Positions 20,222 to 30,304 of a DNA stretch of 64,000 nucleotides are shown here, in pieces. The notes under the pieces are model-generated. The model saw nothing but the letters and a program-made list of their open reading frames with translations. It was not told where the DNA came from and made no database searches. Source of the DNA: an uncultured Aquimarina sp. (GTDB lineage: Bacteria > Bacteroidota > Bacteroidia > Flavobacteriales > Flavobacteriaceae). Within the stretch, counting starts at the first letter, position 1. Every line of letters begins with the position of its first letter. The stretch spans positions 409,193-473,192 of the forward strand of contig CANLOW010000003.1 of assembly GCA_947493035.1 (NCBI GenBank), in the 5' to 3' direction. The translations under genes were made by a program, and so were the position numbers.

Positions 20222-22288
20222 ATGCAATTTGATTTTATCAATACTCCTGCAGTGAAATACTGCTTATTATTTTTCTTATCATTTACCATAATAAGTCATG
20301 CTCAGCACCCTATTCTAAGACATCGTAAGTCAATAGATTTACAACAATGGAAATTCAAAAAAGGAATTATCTACAATGCGCAGAATAGTACATTCAATGA
20401 CTCTAATTGGGAATCAGTAAGCATACCGCACACTTATTCTATGGATGCCATTAATGATGTTGGATATTACCGAGGGGTAGCCTGGTATCGTACTACTCAA
20501 AAAATTTCTGAATCCATGAAAGGGAAACGAATCTATCTAAGATTTGAAGGGGTTGGACAGGAAGCTGAGATTTACGTAAATAACAAACGTGTAGAAAAAC
20601 ATATGGGTGGATATGCCGCTTTTTGTGTTGAAATCACTGAACATACAAAAATAGGGTTAGAAAATAATATTGTCGTAAAAGTTACTAACGAACCTAACTT
20701 TAAACGTATTCCTGTTAATGATAAATTATTCAATCACTATGGAGGTATCTATAGACCTGTACAATTATTTGCAACAGAAAATACCAATATAAAACCTGAT
20801 TATTTTGGATCATCTGGTGCTTTTATCACTTTAAAAGAACAGCACAAAGAAAAAGCAACTATTGAAATCAAAACTCATATTTCTTCCATAGCGACTTCTA
20901 ATACCTACAAGCTATTATTTAAAATAAAAGATAGTCAAGGAAAAGTGATTGCTACAAAAGAAAAACAGCCTGTACTTGATCAGAAAAACAATATAATTGT
21001 CTCACAAATAGACATTAATGCCCCTCAGTATTGGCAAGCAAGATCAAATCCTTATTTATATACTGCAGAAATTAGTATATCCAATGGAAACTCGACAGAC
21101 CTTATAGAACAATCTTTTGGGTTAAAGTCATTTACCGTTGACCCAAATAATGGATTTGTCTTAAATAATGAACCTTATAGACTTTACGGTATTTGTATGC
21201 ACCAAGAATGGAAACAAGTTGGCCCCTCTTTAACTGCTCAGCATCATCAAAAAGACATGAACATGGTAGAAGAAATTGGAGCCACAGCAGTTAGACTTTC
21301 TCATTATCAACACTCAGATTTAACTTATCAATTAGCCGATGAAAAAGGATTATTGGTTTGGGCTGAAATTCCATTTGTCCATGATTATAGTGGTCGAGAA
21401 GGGGAAAATGCAAAACAACAGTTGAAAGAATTGATTTTACAAAATTATAATCATCCTAGTATTTATGTTTGGGGACTATGGAATGAAGTTAGAGCATATG
21501 ATAGCCCAGAGGAAGCTTGTGTGATACTTACTAAAGAATTAAACGATTTAGCACATCAATTAGACCCAACACGCTTAACAACTTCTGCAAGTGACCGTGG
21601 CATGGAATCGAATATGGGAAACATTTCAGACCTTCAAGCTTGGAACAAATACTATGGCTGGTATTATGGGGAATATCCTGATATGGGGAAATGGTTAGAC
21701 GATTATCACCAAAAATACCCCGAACGCCCTGTAGGCATTAGTGAGTATGGTATTGGGGGGAATATTTTTCAACAAGACATCACAAAACTAGAGAAACCAA
21801 GTGGTAATTATTTCCCAGAACCAGAGCAAACCAAATACCATGAAATCACTTGGAATATTTTAAAAGATCGCCCTTTTATATGGAGTTCATTTATATGGAA
21901 TATGTTCGACTTTTCTGTTGCAGGATGGAATCGAGGGGGAACTCCAAATCTTAATCATAAAGGGTTAGTAACCTTTGACCGATCTACAAAAAAAGATGCT
22001 TTCTATTTCTATAAGGCTAATTGGTCTAAAGATCCTATGATTCATATTGTTGATAAAAGAATTGATCAACGAGAAAAAATTATTCAAAAAATAAAAGTGT
22101 ATTCTAATATCTCTGATTTGATCTTGTGGGCTAATGGTCAAAAAATCATTTGTAACAATTGTACTTCTGAAAATAATAGAATTGCTGAGTTTGAAGGAGT
22201 ATTACTAAAACGAGGAAAGAATGAGATTAGAGTAACTAATTTAGATGAAACGGTAAATGATACATTTATCCTAACAGTTAAAAATTAA
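20222..22288 (+). CDS. Glycoside hydrolase family 2 (beta-glucuronidase/beta-galactosidase-like)
   Basis: Signal peptide; SIPHTYSMDAINDVGYYRGVAWYRT; HPSIYVWGLWNE (acid/base) and VGISEYG (nucleophile) motifs. Confidence 0.88.
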   Translation: MQFDFINTPAVKYCLLFFLSFTIISHAQHPILRHRKSIDLQQWKFKKGIIYNAQNSTFNDSNWESVSIPHTYSMDAINDVGYYRGVAWYRTTQKISESMKGKRIYLRFEGVGQEAEIYVNNKRVEKHMGGYAAFCVEITEHTKIGLENNIVVKVTNEPNFKRIPVNDKLFNHYGGIYRPVQLFATENTNIKPDYFGSSGAFITLKEQHKEKATIEIKTHISSIATSNTYKLLFKIKDSQGKVIATKEKQPVLDQKNNIIVSQIDINAPQYWQARSNPYLYTAEISISNGNSTDLIEQSFGLKSFTVDPNNGFVLNNEPYRLYGICMHQEWKQVGPSLTAQHHQKDMNMVEEIGATAVRLSHYQHSDLTYQLADEKGLLVWAEIPFVHDYSGREGENAKQQLKELILQNYNHPSIYVWGLWNEVRAYDSPEEACVILTKELNDLAHQLDPTRLTTSASDRGMESNMGNISDLQAWNKYYGWYYGEYPDMGKWLDDYHQKYPERPVGISEYGIGGNIFQQDITKLEKPSGNYFPEPEQTKYHEITWNILKDRPFIWSSFIWNMFDFSVAGWNRGGTPNLNHKGLVTFDRSTKKDAFYFYKANWSKDPMIHIVDKRIDQREKIIQKIKVYSNISDLILWANGQKIICNNCTSENNRIAEFEGVLLKRGKNEIRVTNLDETVNDTFILTVKN

Positions 22289-22333
22289 CAATCTATTCTA
22301 TTCCAAAAGGAAAAACCTATAAATCGATTCTAA

Positions 22334-23404
22334 TCAATAATCAAAAACCTCATTTTCATTATGCGTTAAGTATGTTTTTTTAACAAAATCAAAACCTGTT
22401 TCTAGAATTTCTCCCATGGTTTTACACCTTTTAAACTTGGTATTGTAAGAAAAATTAAATAAATCATTTTTTAAATGTTCTATTTTCTCTAGACTAGAGA
22501 TTTCATCTTTCTTCATACAATCAATCAAACGTTCTGTTCTTTTGTGAGTGTTTAATATACGTCTTGCTAAAATGGAACGTTCTTCTTTTTGATATTGATG
22601 TACAGAAGATAAATCTAATCGATCCTGAACTAATTGCACCATTTCGATATTATCTTTAAAAAACTGAGGCTGATATACCTTCAATTTTCCTTCATAAGAC
22701 TGCTGATCAAAATCTATTGCTCTTATCTTATATTCTACATGGTCGAAATCATGTGTAGGAATGATAACATAATTGTACGCGCGCATATCCCCTAACAAAC
22801 GTAATTGACATCGCTCATTAAATTTCACAAACTCCTTTGCTATTTGAGCCTTAGATGGACTATCTAATGAAGGAAGATATTTTTCAATAAACAAATCTCC
22901 TGGAATTCCTGCAATATGTGCTTCAATCAACGTGTTGCCACAAATTAAAAAATTGATACGATGCGGAGAAAAAATATGTTCCAATTCTAATCCATAAACA
23001 CGAGATGCATCTGTTTTTTTAACATAGAAATAAGTGAAGTTATCATTTAAGATATTCCTTATTTTAACTCTAAAAGGTTTAGAATTTCCAAATGTGCAAA
23101 AATCAATAGCATCTATACTCAAAAAATCGGAAGTATCTGAATTACCATCGGAATGTAGAATCGTATATACATGCTTCAAATTTTCATCAATCTCACGACG
23201 TTCGTGTTCTTCATAATACACGCTTACCCATAAGGTATCATTTTCATCTTTATCTAAAACAGGTATACAACCAGAGAAACGAAGTAAATCATCATAAAAC
23301 ACAGGAATCTTTAAAGCACGATTGTACTTTTTCAAATATTTATTCAGCTTTTCATTAATTGGAAATGCAGGTTTTTTCTTAGATAATAGGCGTTCCTTCT
23401 CCAT
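22334..23404 (-). CDS. Conserved hypothetical protein with protein-kinase/APH-like motif
   Basis: LGDMRAYNYVIIP...IRAIDFDQQS resembles the GDxxxxN...IDFD catalytic/metal motifs of kinase-like folds. Confidence 0.55.
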   Translation of the reverse strand: MEKERLLSKKKPAFPINEKLNKYLKKYNRALKIPVFYDDLLRFSGCIPVLDKDENDTLWVSVYYEEHERREIDENLKHVYTILHSDGNSDTSDFLSIDAIDFCTFGNSKPFRVKIRNILNDNFTYFYVKKTDASRVYGLELEHIFSPHRINFLICGNTLIEAHIAGIPGDLFIEKYLPSLDSPSKAQIAKEFVKFNERCQLRLLGDMRAYNYVIIPTHDFDHVEYKIRAIDFDQQSYEGKLKVYQPQFFKDNIEMVQLVQDRLDLSSVHQYQKEERSILARRILNTHKRTERLIDCMKKDEISSLEKIEHLKNDLFNFSYNTKFKRCKTMGEILETGFDFVKKTYLTHNENEVFDY

Positions 23405-23451
23405 AACTACAAATATAAGGGGTTAAAACGTCTTCATATACCAACTATGCA

Positions 23452-23652
23452 TTAATCCTGCTCCTCTAATTGAAATATTTCGTTTACACTTTTTTCAAAT
23501 ACTTCAGCTATTTTTAAGGCTAAAACTGTTGAAGGTACATACCTGTTTTTTTCGATAGAATTGATTGTCTGCCTAGAAACCCCTATTTCTTTTGCCAAAG
23601 CTTCTTGCGTTAAACCTTTAATAGCTCTTTGTATTTTAATTGTATTGGTCAC
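23452..23652 (-). CDS. XRE-family HTH transcriptional regulator
   Basis: IQRAIKGLTQEALAKEIGVSRQTINSIEKNRYVPSTVLALKIAEVFEKSVNEIFQLEE. Confidence 0.9.
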   Translation of the reverse strand: MTNTIKIQRAIKGLTQEALAKEIGVSRQTINSIEKNRYVPSTVLALKIAEVFEKSVNEIFQLEEQD

Positions 23653-24053
23653 TATCTTTTATATAACATGAAACGAAAAGTGATAAAGTACCAAAAAAAC
23701 ATGTTAAATAACATACTAAATGCTTTGTTAGTAATATGTAAAACTTCACTATCTAAGAGGTTAAAAACTGAAGAAATAATAAAACATATTATACTGAAAA
23801 TAAAAGAAGATGCAAATGCTTGTAACCTTATTTTTGAAATTAATTCATCTTCAACTTTATTCTTGGTTATCATTAACAAAAGTAACCCTGTTAAAATACC
23901 TATTTCTAGAATCTTCGTTGATATACTCCAATCAATAGATAGGTTATAACTTATTGCAACTTTTTGAAAAATAAAACTAGAAATAATAATTCCCCAAGCA
24001 ATTTTTTTAAAGTAATTGGGCAGTAAACGTAATTCATATTGATCTTTAGACAT
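23652..24053 (-). CDS. Small multi-TM membrane protein partner of XRE regulator
   Basis: Hydrophobic segments; start region abuts the XRE gene on the same strand. Confidence 0.6.
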   Translation of the reverse strand: MSKDQYELRLLPNYFKKIAWGIIISSFIFQKVAISYNLSIDWSISTKILEIGILTGLLLLMITKNKVEDELISKIRLQAFASSFIFSIICFIISSVFNLLDSEVLHITNKAFSMLFNMFFWYFITFRFMLYKR

Positions 24054-24215
24054 TTTATTGATTTTGAATTGTAAAACAACCTGTACTATTTGTCAAAAAT
24101 ACTTTACATTTTGAAATAAACCAAATGTGATTAGAATATTTCTTTTTAACATGAATTTAAAGCACATTGATAGCAGATCTTAGATAAGCGACTTTTTCTT
24201 TTCTATTTTTGCGAT

Positions 24216-26216
24216 ATGGAATTTCAACTTGTTTCTGAATACACGCCGACTGGAGATCAACCTCAAGCTATATCCGAAATCGTATCGGGTATCGAAAATG
24301 GAACACGCTACCAAACATTACTAGGGGTAACAGGTTCTGGTAAAACCTTTACAGCAGCAAATGTTGTGGATTCTGTACAGCGCCCTACTTTGGTATTAGC
24401 ACATAACAAAACCCTTGCAGCGCAACTATACCAAGAATTCAAGCAATTTTTCCCTAATAATGCTGTCGAATATTTTGTTTCTTATTATGATTATTACCAA
24501 CCTGAAGCTTTCATTCCGACGACTGGTACTTACATCGAAAAAGATTTATCTATTAATGATGAATTAGAAAAGTTACGTTTAAGTACTACCTCTTCCCTAC
24601 TTTCTGGAAGAAGAGATATATTAGTGGTAGCATCTGTATCTTGCCTATATGGTATTGGAAACCCTGTTGAATTTCAAAAAAATGTTATTCAATTAGAACA
24701 AGATCAAGTTATCTCTAGAACACAATTGTTACAACAATTAGTTCAAGCCTTATATTCTCGGACTGAAGCAGATTTTTTACATGGTAATTTTAGAATCAAA
24801 GGTGATATTGTAGATGTATTTCCTAGCTATGCTGATCATGCTTTTAGGATACATTTTTTTGGAGACGAAATAGAACTTATAGAATCTTTTGACCCTCAGA
24901 CTAAGGCCATACTCGAAGAATATGAAAAACTAACTATTTACCCAGCAAATATGTTCGTTACTTCTAGAGATGTCTTGAATAACGCTATAGATCAGATTGC
25001 TTTAGACCTTGGTAAACAGGTTGAATATTTTAAAGATGTTGGTAAACCGCTAGAGGCAAAACGCCTAGAAGAACGTACTAATTTTGATTTAGAGATGATT
25101 AAAGAACTTGGTTATTGTTCTGGTATTGAAAATTATTCTCGATATCTGGACGGACGTGCTCCTGGCACAAGGCCTTTCTGTTTACTAGATTATTTTCCTG
25201 ATGACTTTTTAATGATCATTGATGAAAGTCATGTTACAATTCCTCAAACACATGCAATGTATGGAGGCGATCGTTCTAGAAAAGAAAATTTAGTTGAATT
25301 TGGTTTCCGCCTTCCTGCTGCTATGGATAATCGTCCCTTAAAATTTGAGGAATTTGAAAATCTTCAAAATCAAGTACTATACATTAGTGCTACTCCTGCC
25401 GATTATGAATTACAAAAATGTGAAGGAGTTTATACAGAGCAAATTATACGCCCAACTGGGTTACTCGATCCAATCATTGAAGTAAAACCTAGTCAAAATC
25501 AAATCGATGACTTAGTAGAGGAAATGCAATTACGCATTGATAAAGATGAGCGTATTTTGGTTACCACTCTTACCAAACGAATGGCTGAGGAATTGGCTAA
25601 ATACTTAACAAAAATTAATGTTCGTTGCCGTTACATTCACAGTGATATTGATACTCTAGAACGAGTAGAAATTATGCAAGATCTTCGTAGAGGGCTTTTT
25701 GATGTTTTAATAGGAGTAAATCTTCTGCGTGAAGGATTAGATTTACCCGAAGTGTCCCTCGTAGCTATATTAGATGCTGATAAGGAAGGTTTCTTAAGAA
25801 ATGTACGTTCACTAACACAAACTATTGGCCGAGCTGCAAGAAATGTAAATGGAAAAGCTATTATGTATGCTGATAAAATAACCAATAGTATGCAGAAGAC
25901 AATTGATGAAACAGAATATCGTCGTGCCAAACAAATAGCTTACAACACTAAACATAATCTAACACCACAGGCACTAAACAAACCAATCGATGATAGTTTA
26001 AAATCAAACAAATCTGAGCCTTATGAGTATGAAGCTGCAGCAACACTAAAAGCAGCCGAAGATGAAGTTGCTTATTTTACAAAAGATCAGATTCAGACTA
26101 AAATAAAACACTTAAAAAAGAATATGGAAAAAGCAGCTAAAGATCTAGATTTTATGCATGCTGCCAAGTTGAGAGATGAAATTAAAATGTTACAAGAAAA
26201 AGTAAAGAAAGACTAA
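24216..26216 (+). CDS. uvrB: Excinuclease ABC subunit B
   Basis: FQLVSEYTPTGDQPQAISEIV; GVTGSGKTFTAANV; YYDYYQPEAFIPTTGTYIEKD; C-terminal UVR motif. Confidence 0.98.
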   Translation: MEFQLVSEYTPTGDQPQAISEIVSGIENGTRYQTLLGVTGSGKTFTAANVVDSVQRPTLVLAHNKTLAAQLYQEFKQFFPNNAVEYFVSYYDYYQPEAFIPTTGTYIEKDLSINDELEKLRLSTTSSLLSGRRDILVVASVSCLYGIGNPVEFQKNVIQLEQDQVISRTQLLQQLVQALYSRTEADFLHGNFRIKGDIVDVFPSYADHAFRIHFFGDEIELIESFDPQTKAILEEYEKLTIYPANMFVTSRDVLNNAIDQIALDLGKQVEYFKDVGKPLEAKRLEERTNFDLEMIKELGYCSGIENYSRYLDGRAPGTRPFCLLDYFPDDFLMIIDESHVTIPQTHAMYGGDRSRKENLVEFGFRLPAAMDNRPLKFEEFENLQNQVLYISATPADYELQKCEGVYTEQIIRPTGLLDPIIEVKPSQNQIDDLVEEMQLRIDKDERILVTTLTKRMAEELAKYLTKINVRCRYIHSDIDTLERVEIMQDLRRGLFDVLIGVNLLREGLDLPEVSLVAILDADKEGFLRNVRSLTQTIGRAARNVNGKAIMYADKITNSMQKTIDETEYRRAKQIAYNTKHNLTPQALNKPIDDSLKSNKSEPYEYEAAATLKAAEDEVAYFTKDQIQTKIKHLKKNMEKAAKDLDFMHAAKLRDEIKMLQEKVKKD

Positions 26217-26334
26217 ATTACTACAGTAATATGGTTATGAAGCTATGGAAATATGTGTTTTGAATATTTTAGCACAAAAAGCATATAGATGCCTATTTTC
26301 AATCAGGAGAAAACTGAGACGATTCTCCAATTAT

Positions 26335-26560
26335 TGCCAATAGAGCTTCTGACTTATTCTTCTCTGAACAACAAGCATTAATAATTGGATAATTAGGCCA
26401 CACCATATCTGAATTTCAATAACATTTTGGCTGTCTCCAAGAAAATATTTTAAAGGGAAGTTTTGTTTAAGTCGTTTAAACATAGTTTCTATTTGCCATC
26501 TGCGTTTATAAATATCACATATTTTGATAGGACTGATAAGAAAATTGTTAAATAGAAATC
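26335..26560 (-). pseudogene. Degenerate IS4-like transposase fragment
   Basis: Minus-strand translation FLFNNFLISPIKICDIYKRRWQIETMFKRLKQNFPLKYFLGDSQNVIEIQIWCGLIIQLLMLVVQRRIS, with stops at both ends; typical C-terminal IS4 DDE signature (YKxRWxIExxFKxLKQ). Confidence 0.85.
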
Positions 26561-26996
26561 ATTGGTGTCCGGTTAAAATTTTTTAAAATTCTGAAAAGGC
26601 TTTTAAACATTGGTCTTATGGTGTTTTTTGAAATTTAAAGCATGCTTTCGGCTTGTATCACAGAAATTAAGTTTGTTATTAGAATGAAAAATAGCAATCC
26701 TTTATTTTCAGTGTATTATCAGTGTAATCTTGACTACTGTATAATGAAGAGAAGTGATCTTGAATCTTTATCGGACAGTAATGATTTCAAATAATAAATA
26801 CTCTTATCTCATAATTTTTCATTCTCATTTACTTTTACTATCAGCAGTTCAACTAAAAGTATACTATTGTTAGCTTTTAGCCTATTGATTAAGTTTTAAA
26901 ACTAGGTGTAAAATCAATACAATTCTATATGTGTAATTCATTGGCTCATCTTTAAAACAATCAAACTAGATATATATCTTTTTTCCAGCAAAAAAG

Positions 26997-27023
26997 AAAG
27001 CAACCTAAAAATTAGGTTGCTTT
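26997..27023. terminator. Perfect 12-bp hairpin terminator
   Basis: AAAGCAACCTAA-AAA-TTAGGTTGCTTT. Confidence 0.75.
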
Positions 27024-27070
27024 ACTTTTGAAAAAACTTAAAAAAATCAGCGCGTGTTATAAAACAAACA

Positions 27071-27138
27071 ATCCTCGCAAGCCACAACACTAAACTCTTT
27101 TATTATGAAATAAGGATATCAAAAATGGCTGCGAGGAT
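27071..27138. repeat. Imperfect inverted repeat downstream of nrtD
   Basis: ATCCTCGCAaGCCA (27071-27084) and TGGCTGCGAGGAT (27126-27138). Confidence 0.55.
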
Positions 27139-27163
27139 ATGCCTTTATAATACATGACTATTC

Positions 27164-27985
27164 TTAATGTTCTAAGAAATTAATCAAGTGTTCTCTATAC
27201 TTGTAATAATCTGGGTGCTCTATGAGTTCCGCTCTATTTCTAGGACGCTCAAAATCGATCTCTAAAATATCTCCCACTTTAGCTCTCGGTCCAGATGTCA
27301 TCATAATCACACGATCTGCAAGCAAGATAGATTCATCAACATCATGCGTAATCATAACGGCAGTAATCTTTTCTTGATTCCATACCTCTACCAATACATC
27401 TTGTAATTCTCCTCTTGTTAGCGAATCTAGCATTCCAAAAGGTTCATCTAATAGTAATACTTTAGGTTTCAACGCAAATGCTCGTGCAATACCAACACGT
27501 TGTTGCATTCCTTGCGAAAGGTCTCTAGCACTTTTGTGCATAGAATCTTCTAAGCCTACTTTAGCTAAATAATATTTTACAATATCATCACGATCTTTCT
27601 TTGTTCCGTGAGCAAAAACTTGCTTCACGCCTAACATTACATTGTCGTAAGCAGAAAGCCAAGGCAATAAACTTGGTGATTGAAATATTACCGCTCTATC
27701 AGGCCCCGCACCTCTAACCGTTTGGTTATCGGCTATAATAGTACCTCTAGAAATTTCGTTTAATCCTGCAATCATAGTCAATAGCGTAGATTTACCACAA
27801 CCTGAATGACCGATAATTGATATAAATTCTTCTCTTTTTACTTTTAAATCTAAGTCATCTAAAACTACGTAATCTCCTTTAGGAGTAGGGTAAATTTTAG
27901 TAACCTTATTAAGGTCTAACATCACGTCATCACTGAACAATCCGTTATCCACACTTTTATTTAGGGTAGTGTCCATAGGTTTCAT
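27164..27985 (-). CDS. nrtD: Nitrate ABC transporter ATP-binding protein (NrtD-like)
   Basis: GHSGCGKSTLLTMIAGL; LSQGMQQRVGIARAFALKPKVLLLDEPFGMLD; at the end of the nrt operon. Confidence 0.85.
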   Translation of the reverse strand: MKPMDTTLNKSVDNGLFSDDVMLDLNKVTKIYPTPKGDYVVLDDLDLKVKREEFISIIGHSGCGKSTLLTMIAGLNEISRGTIIADNQTVRGAGPDRAVIFQSPSLLPWLSAYDNVMLGVKQVFAHGTKKDRDDIVKYYLAKVGLEDSMHKSARDLSQGMQQRVGIARAFALKPKVLLLDEPFGMLDSLTRGELQDVLVEVWNQEKITAVMITHDVDESILLADRVIMMTSGPRAKVGDILEIDFERPRNRAELIEHPDYYKYREHLINFLEH

Positions 27986-28054
27986 TTTATTTCAGCAGCA
28001 TTATTCATTACCTACTGAATGTTAATGGAAAATAAATTCATCCACTAAGTGGAA

Positions 28055-28915
28055 TTACACTTGTGTTCCTTGGAACAATTTAGATTTCAAAACAGGTTTT
28101 AATTCTGGTAAATGATATTCCTTCGTCAAGCCCTTTGCTCTTTCCGCTCCAATTTGGATTAGATAAGCTGTAATCGAATTTCTCAATTTCTTGAAATTGT
28201 CATCACTATTTAATTCTGTTTTTATTCTTGGGCGGTCAATATTCACTTCGAAAGTAGGACCCAAAGTCGCTTTTGGCCCTGGACGTAAAGGAATAATACG
28301 ATCGGCCATATAGATACCTTCATCTACATCATTTGTAATTAACAAAGCTGTTCTTTTATCTTTACTCCAAATACTCAAGATTTCATCTTGAAGATCTCCA
28401 CGCGTTAAAGCATCCAATGCACTCAATGGCTCGTCCATTAAAATTACATCTGGACTCATTGAAAGAGCTCTTGTAACAGATACACGTTGTCTCATTCCAC
28501 CAGAAAGTGCTTTAGGAAGTTTGTTAATTGCATGAGATAATTTCACCATACCAACATAATCCTCTACCCTCTTTCTAAGTTTATCTTTTGACCAATCTTT
28601 AAAACGTTCTTTAACTGCCATACCAACATTATTTCTAACATTTAACCATGGTAATAATGAATAGTTCTGAAAAATTAGTCCTCTTTCATGACTAGGACCT
28701 GTAACTGGTTCTCCTTTATATAATACTTCTCCTTCATCAGGAAATTCTAAACCTGCAAGCATTTTGATAAGTGTTGTTTTTCCACTTCCTGAAAATCCTA
28801 CAATAGCTACAAATTCTCCTTCTTCTATTTTTAAATTTATATTCTTAAGTATTTCGACACGGTCTTTACCCGTCCCATAAGACTTTGATACGTTTTTTAA
28901 TTCAATATGTGCCAT
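28055..28915 (-). CDS. nrtC: Nitrate ABC transporter ATP-binding protein (NrtC-like, without fused binding domain)
   Basis: GFSGSGKTTLIKMLAGLEFPDEGEV; LSGGMRQRVSVTRALSMSPDVILMDEPLSALD. Confidence 0.8.
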   Translation of the reverse strand: MAHIELKNVSKSYGTGKDRVEILKNINLKIEEGEFVAIVGFSGSGKTTLIKMLAGLEFPDEGEVLYKGEPVTGPSHERGLIFQNYSLLPWLNVRNNVGMAVKERFKDWSKDKLRKRVEDYVGMVKLSHAINKLPKALSGGMRQRVSVTRALSMSPDVILMDEPLSALDALTRGDLQDEILSIWSKDKRTALLITNDVDEGIYMADRIIPLRPGPKATLGPTFEVNIDRPRIKTELNSDDNFKKLRNSITAYLIQIGAERAKGLTKEYHLPELKPVLKSKLFQGTQV

Positions 28916-29025
28916 AATTCTTTAGTTTATGGTTGTGAGTTGTGAGTTATAAGCTGACAGAAAAAGTGATATTATAACTAATATTTAATACTGACAACTG
29001 ACAACATGAAACCGACAACTAATTA

Positions 29026-30111
29026 TTACTGCTCTGTGAATGTTACTAATTTCTGTACAGAAAACATGATACGATCTAACATGAAACCGATAATACCAAT
29101 CACAAACATGGCAGCGATTATCTTAGCATTAGAATCATTTGCTCCATTCTGGAATTCTTCCCATACAAACGTTCCTAATCCTGGACTTTGCGATAATAAT
29201 TCAATCGCAATCAATACCATCCATGCTACAGACACAGTGATTCTTAAACCTGTAAATATTAATGGGAAAGCTGATGGCAATACAATTTTAAATACTTTTT
29301 GACCAACACTTAAATTCAATACTTTAGCCACATTAATAAAGTCATTATCTACAGACGAAACTCCTAAAGTTGTATTTACTAAAGTTGCCCACATAGCACA
29401 TAATCCTACTGCAATAAATGATATGATAAAAGACACATCTCCATCATATGTTAATGTTAATGTCTTTACAATCATGTATACTAAAAGAAACCAAACAACT
29501 GGCGATACTGGTTTAAATATTTGAATTAACCAGTTTACCGAAGACCTAAGTGTTTCACTTAGTCCTAAAAGCATACCAATAGGTACTGCTAAAAATAATG
29601 CTAAAATAAACCCACAGAATACTGTCCAAAGACTTGTTTTAATTTGATCTACAAATGACGGACGACCTGTGTATGTAATTTCTTTTAACCCTTGTGCCTT
29701 ACGCTTTTCATTTGTTTTAGCTACACGTTCTTTAAATTCCTTTTTCTTAACACTAATAGCTTTATGATCGGCAAGTAAGTTTTTAAATGCACTCCATACC
29801 GCAGCTGGTGCTGGTAATGAGTTAACGGTACTTTCACCTGATTCTATTCTTGCTAATTCGGCTGTTACTCCTGCCTCACCACCTGAAGCTTTAGCCGTTT
29901 CTATTTTGAAATCTTTTTCTACGTTATATAATTTCTTTGCTCCTACATTCCAAAGAATCATGAACAAAAAGATAGAGATTATAGGAAAAAATACTTTTTG
30001 AAATAAGGCTGTTAAATTTTTCTTGACATCCTCTCCTGCAGCTAAACGTACAGCAGGCTCAAAAAAACCTAGACCAATAAATCTTAAAACATTAATAATT
30101 TTATCCTTCAT
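29026..30111 (-). CDS. nrtB: Nitrate ABC transporter permease
   Basis: IKTSLWTVFCGFILALFLAVPIGMLLGLS; KIVLPSAFPLIFTGLRITVSVAWMVLIAIELL; LGTFVWEEFQNG. Confidence 0.88.
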   Translation of the reverse strand: MKDKIINVLRFIGLGFFEPAVRLAAGEDVKKNLTALFQKVFFPIISIFLFMILWNVGAKKLYNVEKDFKIETAKASGGEAGVTAELARIESGESTVNSLPAPAAVWSAFKNLLADHKAISVKKKEFKERVAKTNEKRKAQGLKEITYTGRPSFVDQIKTSLWTVFCGFILALFLAVPIGMLLGLSETLRSSVNWLIQIFKPVSPVVWFLLVYMIVKTLTLTYDGDVSFIISFIAVGLCAMWATLVNTTLGVSSVDNDFINVAKVLNLSVGQKVFKIVLPSAFPLIFTGLRITVSVAWMVLIAIELLSQSPGLGTFVWEEFQNGANDSNAKIIAAMFVIGIIGFMLDRIMFSVQKLVTFTEQ

Positions 30112-30304
30112 AACTATAATATTTTTTTAGGGATTGTATAGTGTTGATTTTAACAACTATTAAATAAATGAGTAATAAAAAAGTAAGTAGTAATTTGTAA
30201 TCTTTAAATAAGTTAAGTCGTGAGAATTTTGAAGAAGTAAAGAAATGGGGAGCATCTGACCTCTCCCCAATTTCCCGTGTTAAAAAAATTCAACACTCCC
30301 TAAA

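Noticed and set aside
23629-23949. 106-aa plus-strand ORF
   Set aside because: Antisense to the XRE-partner membrane protein gene; no family signal, AT-rich shadow ORF.
23452-24053. XRE regulator plus small membrane protein as toxin-antitoxin or phage pair
   Set aside because: The membrane protein is multi-TM and resembles common XRE-linked membrane proteins; no toxin motif and no phage genes nearby.
29006-29302. Plus-strand 98-aa ORF
   Set aside because: Antisense to nrtB; shadow ORF.
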